Shown here one piece after another: positions 42,450 through 51,400 of a stretch of DNA of 64,000 nucleotides (position 1 is its first letter; the number at the start of each line of letters is the position of its first letter). Under the pieces are notes generated by a model. That model saw only the letters and a program-made list of their open reading frames with translations. It was not told where the DNA came from and made no database searches. The stretch comes from Stomoxys calcitrans (Eukaryota > Arthropoda > Insecta > Diptera > Muscidae), in NCBI RefSeq assembly GCF_963082655.1, contig NC_081554.1:50036750-50100749 (forward strand), read 5' to 3'. The position numbers were made by a program, and so were the translations under genes.

Positions 42450-44930
42450 TTAGTCTCTTCTTCTTCGATCTAATTACAGTTTCTGCAAAAGTCGTTACTG
42501 GCAACCTTCAGTCTGTCAGCATGTTTTCCGATTACACAGTGATGGATGGATGATGTCATGATGGACACAATGGCTGAGACGTCTGTTCAAGCCAATGACA
42601 GCAAAGTGGTAGACCTCTTCAAGTCTAGATCAGGGCACATAGTTTTGGAATGCTCACAGGGCCCTCTTTGTGACCATCCATCATTCGTTGTCCTTCGGGC
42701 TTGGTCCTGAAAACTTAGATTATGCCAATCGTCGTAATAATTCCACCACTTCCTTAATTGCAAGGATCTCCGCTTGATACACACTGCATTGGTCGGGTAA
42801 CCTTCTCCATATGATCAGTTAGAGATCTTTAGAATACACCCCAAAGCGCACCTGGTCGTTTATGGCTGAAACTAATATAACGATGGTCAGAGAAAATGTC
42901 GTGATGCAACACATCCCAGTCGCATAGTCTTCCACTTATATCTTCCGATACAAAGGTATTATCAAGTACCACCTGCCTATTCATGGTAATAAAGGTCGGT
43001 TTACCCACATTGTAAAACAAATCGCCAGGTTGCAACTTATAATATACCCGATAAGCAGCTCACCCCTTTCGTTGACATCCGAATTTCCCCATATCTGGTG
43101 ATGTGCATTAGCTTCACTTCCTACAATGAGGCTCTTCTTCCCTGCAGTAGCGGCTTCAACCAGTGACTTAAGGTTTGAAGGCGACATCTCTGAATCGTGT
43201 GCCATATATAGGGAAGCCAGCCAGTAATGAGACTTATTCATCTCAAGGCTGGCTACTACTAAATCTTCAGTGCTTAGCGGCGGAAGAAGAAAAACATGTA
43301 GACTACTCATTGCAAGAACGCAGGCTCTCTGTCTTCCATTTCCCGTACCTTGAGTAATTAAAATTCCGGAATTATTTGCCCACGAACCATTCCTCCATAC
43401 ACCCATGGTTTCTGGATACGAACCAAGTCAAATGCCCCTGCCATCAGGAGAACTTTTAGTGCCACCGAGCGGCTTTACAATAGTGGAGATTTATCTGTAG
43501 AATCCGAAATATAGTCAGGATACACGACTTCCACCACTGTTGTGTCAGCCTCGTCCTCTGATTCCACCAGTAGTTCATCCTTACTAGATTCGTTGTCATG
43601 ATGAGCTTCCGTACGCATCCAGGGGCAGGGGCAGAAAGCTGTGGAACCAATCTTCCTCAGGACACTGGACACTTTCGGTGCGGACGATTCCTCCTTAGAT
43701 GCTTCACTAGCTGCTGCTGTTGAAGTACTTTCTCAGTTCTGTGTTTCCCCGCTGGCGCACATCTCGAGCCCAGTCCAAGTGGGTGACCCACCCACACAGA
43801 GCTTGTCGGGTTCCGTTTCAATGCCATCCCCTCCTGTCTCGATTGTGACAGGAGGATTTTCAGTCTCCTGCAATCCACCAGACTTTAGCGATGTGGTCGA
43901 TAGTTCCTCGGGCAAGTGTTCAGCAACATCTCCTAATTCCCAACCCCACCGCTTCTATAGACCTTCAGTTTCAACTTGTTGAATCTGTAGAATACAACTC
44001 CTTCAGACTTGTTGAGGTCTGCGAGACAGCCGGAGTTTAGTACGAATACTGCATGTCTCCGGTCACCATCAGCCTTATCCAATCTTCCAGTCGGTGGTTG
44101 AAAGATTGGGATGACATTCCCTTGGTCTTCAAAGTATCGATTCAGGATCTGAGGGAATCCTTTTTATCCCAGCGTGCGCCATTGGCCGAGAAGGAATATC
44201 TTCCTTCTTGACTAATACTAGTGCTGCATCTGGCCAGATCTCACCAACCTTTTTGAGCGTACAACGAAACATTTCAATCGAGCGTCGATCCCCTAAGTTA
44301 TGTAGTCTGTATCGGCCCGATACCAGCCTGCACCGTCACAAACTGGAAGAGACTCAGGAAATTCCCCAAGCACATCGGAGTATACTGATAACAGTCCATT
44401 GACCCATCTTACTAATCTTGCCCTAGTTCTTTTAGGCAAGGGATGCCCTCCAGGTGAACGCAGCCTTTTGGCTGACTGCGTTGCAGTTTCTGAATCTAGA
44501 CGTGTAGTCTTTGGGATGAAGCGCAATCCCTGTGAAACGCATTCCCGAGCCCAATTTAGGCAGTCTCCCGCCTTCCTATAAGTGAGAGTCTTATGATCAT
44601 TCGCGCCAAGCCTCGCAATAAACCTGAGAGCGATGCGTCTTCTATTATTCCAACCTCTTAAAGAGCATATTGGTTTGCCGGGGAAGGCCGATAGCCTAGG
44701 CAAATTATAGACAAGCAAAGAAAGAATATGATCGGCCTTGTCCTTAAGAATCGAATCAGATGTCTTCGTCAAAATTCCCTGCTGACCAGTTGTCTGTCGG
44801 CTAGTAGTAGCAGACAACGTGCTACAGCCTGATACCAACACCGCAGCTGTTGGGTCTTTGGAGTCCATTCTAAGCCCTGCTCTAGGTTTGCCGCTCCACT
44901 GGAAACAGACGCAGATTTTTCTTCCAAAAA
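42450..44930 (-). mobile_element. LOA-like LINE (family 2) with ORF1, endonuclease and RNase H remnant
   Basis: Minus strand, 5' to 3'. The ORF1-like frame is 44293..44868: MDSKDPTAAVLVSG, RRIALRFIARLGANDHKTL, KRLRSPGGHPLPKRTRAR. Degraded ORF1 tail pieces reach 43640. An apurinic-type endonuclease domain follows, with LQINLHYCKAAR and IQKPWVYGGMVRG near 43380..43500 and IVGSEANAHHQIWGNSDVNERG near 43060..43130 (the family's GSDANAHH.WGSS..N.RG box). The RT is deleted; an RNase H piece (VYQAEILAIKEVVE-like) and the C-terminal W..LDLKRSTTLLSLA lie at 42590..42800. Frames are broken. Confidence 0.7.
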
Positions 44931-44934
44931 TAAT

Positions 44935-45440
44935 GACCTATTAGGAGTTACAGGAAAATTTTGCTATCTGAAAAATCACACAATGGTCTTAAGTAGCTTT
45001 GCATATTACTGAGGTATCAATTTGTTGTAGAAATCATCATTACGTCTAGAAACAAATTATAGCATTAAGAGTATAAAAAAATCGGATGTTTAATAATAAT
45101 TCCACTTCGTTAGATTTCTTACTACTTCATTACTTACTACCTACACTTTTGTTTGTTAATACATTTGACATTTTAGCTACTTCCGTTGCTGACTAAGCAC
45201 ATGATAATTTATTTGTTTGTGTGATTTTTTTGCGATAATAAGTGATAAGCAATAGATTGGGTTAACAACAACGACAATGAAACAGATTGCAAACTGTGCT
45301 CGCTAAATATCTGAAAAACGTAGTAAAAAAGTGATGCCTTTTCCCTTGTTGCTAGGAAATCGCTGCATCTCGCCAATTAGGATATGCCCCGTTTAAGTGC
45401 CGATGTATCTGGCTTTCTTTTTAAGAATCGCCTTCTCTTA
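44935..45440. other. Spacer between LINE and ppk 3' end
   Basis: AT-rich DNA with no gene. It includes the presumed 3' untranslated and flanking DNA of the channel gene; no AATAAA was noticed close to the stop. Confidence 0.3.
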
Positions 45441-45444
45441 CCAA

Positions 45445-48400
45445 TTAAGACATGTCCCGCTGAAGTTGCTGTCGAAGAAGGCGTTTTTTGGTCATCATGC
45501 TGCCGTAAGGACGTATGGTGGCATAGTAGACAATTTCCACAAAGCTTAGAAGGCTAGCACCCACAAACAGGCCGGTAGTACCACCAATGGATACTGAAAA
45601 GAAAATGCATTGCAAAATAATGATGATTATATTTCACTAGAAGGAAGACTTCATTTAGTCCTTTTACAAAAATGTTTGGTTTTAGTTTTGCTTTGACAAT
45701 ACCTTTTTCAAAATCAAAAAAAAAATCCTGTTATATAAAAATGATGAAAGTGTTGCGCTATATTTGATTGTTTGTTAGTTTGTTTGTATGTTACCTATAG
45801 ACTCAAAAACGACTGAACCGATTTTAATGAAATTTTCGCAGATGATATTTTTTGATATCCGAAGGGGGAGCGGACCCTCCCCTTTCAAAAACGCCAGATC
45901 TCGGAGATGAGTGCATCGATTTAAGCGAAATTTGGTTTCCACACTTATGGTAACCAAAAACACGAAATTAGCATAAAACTTTGGTGTCAAATAACCGTGG
46001 GGAACGCCCTACCGCAAAACCAACCCAAACGGACATGTTAACCGATTTGGACAATATGGACATGACAAGAAAGGTATTCAAAAGAAGAGTATGAAGTATC
46101 GGGGCCCGCTTCACCCCCAAAACTTGCCCAAAAATTACATCTTTACCGACTGGGGCAATATGGGTATCAAATGAAATATAACTGAAATTGGAATACGAAA
46201 CCTATATAAAAATTTTAGGTCAATTCCCAGGGGGCCACCCTTCCCAAAACTCAACCCTAAACGTACATGTAGACCGATCGGGACAATTTGGGATTCAAAC
46301 AAATCATTACTTGAGAGTAGAATACGAAACTAATATTAAACATTTGGGGTCTATTCCCAGGCGGGTGACCCACCCCAAAAAAAATGCCCCGAATGTCCAT
46401 GTACGGGACAATATGAAACTGAAACGAAAGGTATTTGAGAGAAGAATACGAAACTAACCTAAAAAATTGGTGTCTATTCCCAAGCGGGTGACCCACTCCA
46501 AAATTATGCCCCAAATGGGCACGTACACTCATAGAAAAAAGTTTGCTGAAAATAGCAAACACTGTCTGCTGATTATTACACACAACAGAATTAGCAGCAC
46601 CTCTATGTTTCCTGAAACAGTAGTAATGTCTGCTTTCCCATTTTCAGCAGACATAAACTGCTGTTTTAGCAAACATTTTTGCTGTTTTGAATAACAAATT
46701 TGGTTGAGTGTATACCAAACGGGACAACATGGGATTTAAATGATATTTAATATTATTTAATTGATATTAAGATATTTAATAGTTAGGAAAGATTGAAAAG
46801 AGGGTGCGGATAATTGGTCCTCCCCATGCCACTATTAACATACATCTAAGCAAGTAATCGGCTTGTTGACAGCTCCAAATATTAAAAAGTAACCTCGAAA
46901 AAAAAATTAAGTCAGGAATTTCGTGCTGCTTACAAAATTTCCAAATGTTTCCCATACCACGCTTCTTACTTGGTTTATGTCTGGTAATGTGTCCCAACCT
47001 AAGTACCGGTTTCTGTTAGCCGCGAAAGCCTGACAATGACAGCCGGAAATGCTTCAACTTCTCATTATCTTCTCCACTTGCCTTGCACATGCGATCACTT
47101 GCCGCACCGCAATTGCACAGGTGAGATCGAAGTCCATTGTGTCCCGTTATGATACCGTAAGCTATACTGACCTCTTTCTCATATCCTTTCAGCAATAGCC
47201 TCGTTTTCTTACGATCTGGATCTCCCCATAGAATTTTCGCCATCCTGCCGATCGTTTCGCTGTTCCACTGGGTTACCTACGCATTCGTCGCCTTTGACTA
47301 GGATTGCATCGACCCGAAAGACTTCGGGTTATCAAATTGTATTGACGGCAGTTCTCTGGACTTCACCGTCAAATCGTCTGCTTTCTCATTCCTAGTTACT
47401 CCGCTATGATCCGTCACCCAAACGATGCTCATCGTGCCATCCTCAGAAAAGGCATTAATCTCCTTCTTACATTCCAAGACTGTTCGTGATCTTACCGTCC
47501 TGGTTGCTAGTGCCCTTACGGCCTGTTGATTGTCCGTTAAGATGTTCATACTCGACGTCCTCGTGTTAACATCACACCACCTTACGCATTCCATGATCGC
47601 CCGAATCTCCGCCTACAGCACTGTTATATAGTCAGTGCTGTAGGCGGTTCTTAATGTTGACCCTCAGGCCCACTCTGTCTTCTAGCTTTGTTGTTGTTGT
47701 AGACACATTTTAATGTGGGGATGGCTATCCTCGTAGCTGAGCAAGCTTGTTCCGATCCAAAGGACCGATCTTCGCATTGGTAATAAAAAAGGCGCCAATA
47801 ACCCACCTTGCCATATCGAGCATCATAGGCGCTCAGTATTTGTACAAAGTACCGGTACCGCCCGACCTCTCACTGAGACTCCGCTCGAAACCGCTAATAG
47901 TCCGCGACTGCCGTTGCAGTTACACCGTATTGAGCATTCCATCAATCGCAACCTATGGATGCGCCCAGTAGCTCGCAGCTAAGCTTCTCGTGACAGCAAT
48001 GAACACCACAGAAGTCGGACCTCAATGTTCCAGCCTGTGTGGTCCTCACAGCTATCACGTGCCGGGATAGCTTTGATCCATCCGTGTAACATGATCTACC
48101 AGATGGCAATAATAGGGTTCCGTCAATTCAAGACTGTGCCCCTGGCAGCAGTGTCGTCTCAGATATCCGACCTGAAGCCTCTTCCATTCCTTACAGGTTT
48201 CCTATCGGCGCCTCGATTATACCGCTATGGTATGACCTGCTCCTATCCATTCTCCCATCGCCTCAAGTTTCAAGTTTCACTAGATTCACTTACCAACCAA
48301 ATCCAATTTTCCTCTAACCAAATTCCGTTTATAACGTTCCGTTGGCAATTCCACCAAGGCTATTTCCACTTTTGAGAATGGTATTTGACTGTAAATGCTA

Positions 48401-51400
48401 AATAACAACTTTATAAAGTGAGAACAGATTCATTTGCCATCAAAGTTAGTGACTCACTTATCTTTACTGTCCACTGCTGTGGTTATATCCACCTCTGTGC
48501 AGGAGGGCAAACAATCACAGACCAAGCCACGACGACTCTTCGACCATTTGGCTATAATTACCGACAAATCCTCATAGTTGCGATTTAGACACTCCAGGCC
48601 ATCCATGTTGCACATTTGATGACTTGGCGTATTGGGAGCCAAGTGGCTGGAACAGTTGCACAATTCCAATTGTTTGTCCTTGCGGCATTGCACAGTGCAG
48701 GCACTGTAGCTGTAATAGCGATGAACATCCAAATTGTTTTCATCATTGAAACGACAATTACGTTGTCAGACTTTGGTGTCGCGAATTTGTTCATCATTCT
48801 GAATATCACGTTTGGCTATGTGACGTCTATGGAAGAGAAATTCAATTAAAAAAAATGTTAGCCATTAAATTGTGATTCATATGGTTTTCTGGCTTACACA
48901 AAGGATATGTAAGGACCTACAATAAGATAGTCCGTTTTTGGGGTGACTAAAGTAGGTACTTCCTCTTCGCCTAAAATGAAAACCTGAAAGAAAAAACAAG
49001 AAAACTCTCATTGAGTGCGGCTGGGTCGAACTTTGGATACAAATAACTACCGATATCTTGTACCAAAGTTTAGCGCATTTAGATAATAAATGCGCTTTTT
49101 ATGAACCTTAAACCTTAAATCGGAATATCTGTTTTATATGGCTATGCCCAAACTATGCCCAAATATGTACCGATCTAGACCATAGTCAATAAGAACATGT
49201 AGAGGTATAATATAACCCAACGTACCAAATTTCAACCAAATCAAGTAATAAATGCTGCTTTTATGAACTCAAGAAGTATAATCGGTAGTTCGGTCTTTAT
49301 ATGGTCTGGTCTGGATCATATTCGATAAATATTTCAACTCAGGTATTATGGACCCAAGACTTTGAGTCCGGAGATAGATTATATAGCAGCTATTTCCAAA
49401 TATCATCCGATATGGACATATTCGTCAAAAATATGTAGAAGGCCATTGAAAAAAGGATGTTGAAAGCCCTGACACAACTCACTGTCCCAAATTTCGAAAA
49501 CATCGGACAATAAGTTCGCCTTTTATGGACCCAAAACCTTAGGTCGAGAGATCGGTCTATATGGCAGCTATATCGAAATCTGAACCGATCGGGGCCAAAT
49601 TGCAGAAACTTGTCAAAAAGCCTAACACAACTTACTGTCCCGAATTTCAGCAAAATCGGTTAATAAATGTGGCATTTATGGGCCTAAGACCCTAAATCGG
49701 AGGATCGGTCTATATGGCAGCTATATCCAAATTTGAACCGATCAGGGCCAAATTAAAGAAAGATGTCGATGGGCCTAAAACAGCTCACTGTCCCAAATTT
49801 TGGCAAAATCGGACAATAAATGCGTATGGGCGTAAAACCTTAAATAGAGGGATCGGTCCATATGGCAGCTATATCCAAATCTGGACCGATTTGAGCCAAA
49901 TTGAAGAAGGATGTAGAAGGGCCTAACACATCTCACTGTCTCAAATTTCAGCAAAATCTGATAATAAATGTATACTTTATGGGCCTAAGACCCTATATTG
50001 GCGGATCGGTCTATATGGGGGCTATATCAAGATATAGTCCGATATAGCACAACTTAAACTACCTATGAACAAAAAAATAATCTGTGCAAAGTTTCTGCTC
50101 AAAATCTCTATTTTTAAAGACTGTAGCGTGATTACAACAGACAGACGGTCAGACGGACGGACATGTCTAGATCGTCTTAGATTTTTACGACGATCAGGAA
50201 TATTAGACTTTATAGAGTCGGAAATGGATATGAAATCTGCTTCAGAATGACTATATACCACCGTCCTTCGATGTTAGGTATAGTAGAAGAGAATAAAACC
50301 AGCGTACATGGCAAGACTATAGAGCGGAAAGCAGCTCTCATCGACATGAATTCCCCCCAGTCAGTACCTTCAGGTCCCTCCAGCGGGCTAGACTAAGGAG
50401 AACTATGTAAATGCAGAGAATCTAGACAAGAAAATATGTTCACCCATAATGATATACCTTTAAACCGCTATTGCAGCAGCGCAATATATGCTTGCCCGTC
50501 GCTTACTCGTACACATGCCAGTAAACCTAGCAGAAGACCCTCACACCCAACAGTGACGTCAACAACCCGAGGTCATGCTTTCTCAACCCCAAGATAAGTG
50601 CAGTTCTCCTACTTGAAAAACTCGGCCCAAAGCCTTGTCAAATCAGCCATTTCATTGGTGCCATAGATATTCACACATCGCTCCCCCTTATCCACACAAA
50701 TATTGTAGAAGTCCGCCTCTTCTACATGCGACTTGTTCAACATTGCCAATGATGAATCTAGACCCCCGAACGTCATGCATTTTAAAGCCCCAAAATAAGT
50801 GGCTTTCACCTCCCCAAGAAACTCAGACACAGGATCTTTACAACACTGCAACCTGCGTCTATTCTAACAAGGACCTTAAACAGAGGTACCTCTTACCCGG
50901 TATAGCAAGGGCAATAATATACAATAGCAATATGTGCTCTACCGTCTCTAACACTTACTTATCCACGCAAATTCTGTAATTGACATGGCCAGTTTTACTT
51001 TCTCAAGTTTCTTTCTCTTTCAGAAGCTCTGGCCAGGGCATTGCCCATCCTGAATTCGATTACAGAAAGAGTGTATTCTACTAAGGAGCTCGCGTAAGGT
51101 GCCTCTTAAACTCTATTCCTGTGGCGCTTATAGCTGCAAATTCCGCAGATGTCCATTGCTACCAAACGCATCATCAAAGGCATTTGACATAGCCGCTCTA
51201 GACTCTCCCGAGGTTATACTTTCCGAAGTTAATCGCCTTTCTCTTTCAAAAACTCGGTTCCAGGGCTGTGCCCACTCTGAAAACTATCACAGAATGTGTC
51301 TATTTTCCAAAAGGAGCTCACACATGGTGCCTCTAACCCTTTATTCCTGTGGCGATTATCCCCGCAAATGTTGTAGATGACCGTACCTCCCAAACGTTTC

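Noticed and set aside
48454..48732. Independent 92-aa cysteine-rich gene
   Set aside because: It is exon 6 of the pickpocket gene after the in-frame TGA; flanking splice sites and phases join it to the other exons.
50609..50851. Small cysteine-containing secreted protein gene (80 codons)
   Set aside because: The frame exists in only one unit of a tandem repeat, has no signal peptide, and stops interrupt the other units.
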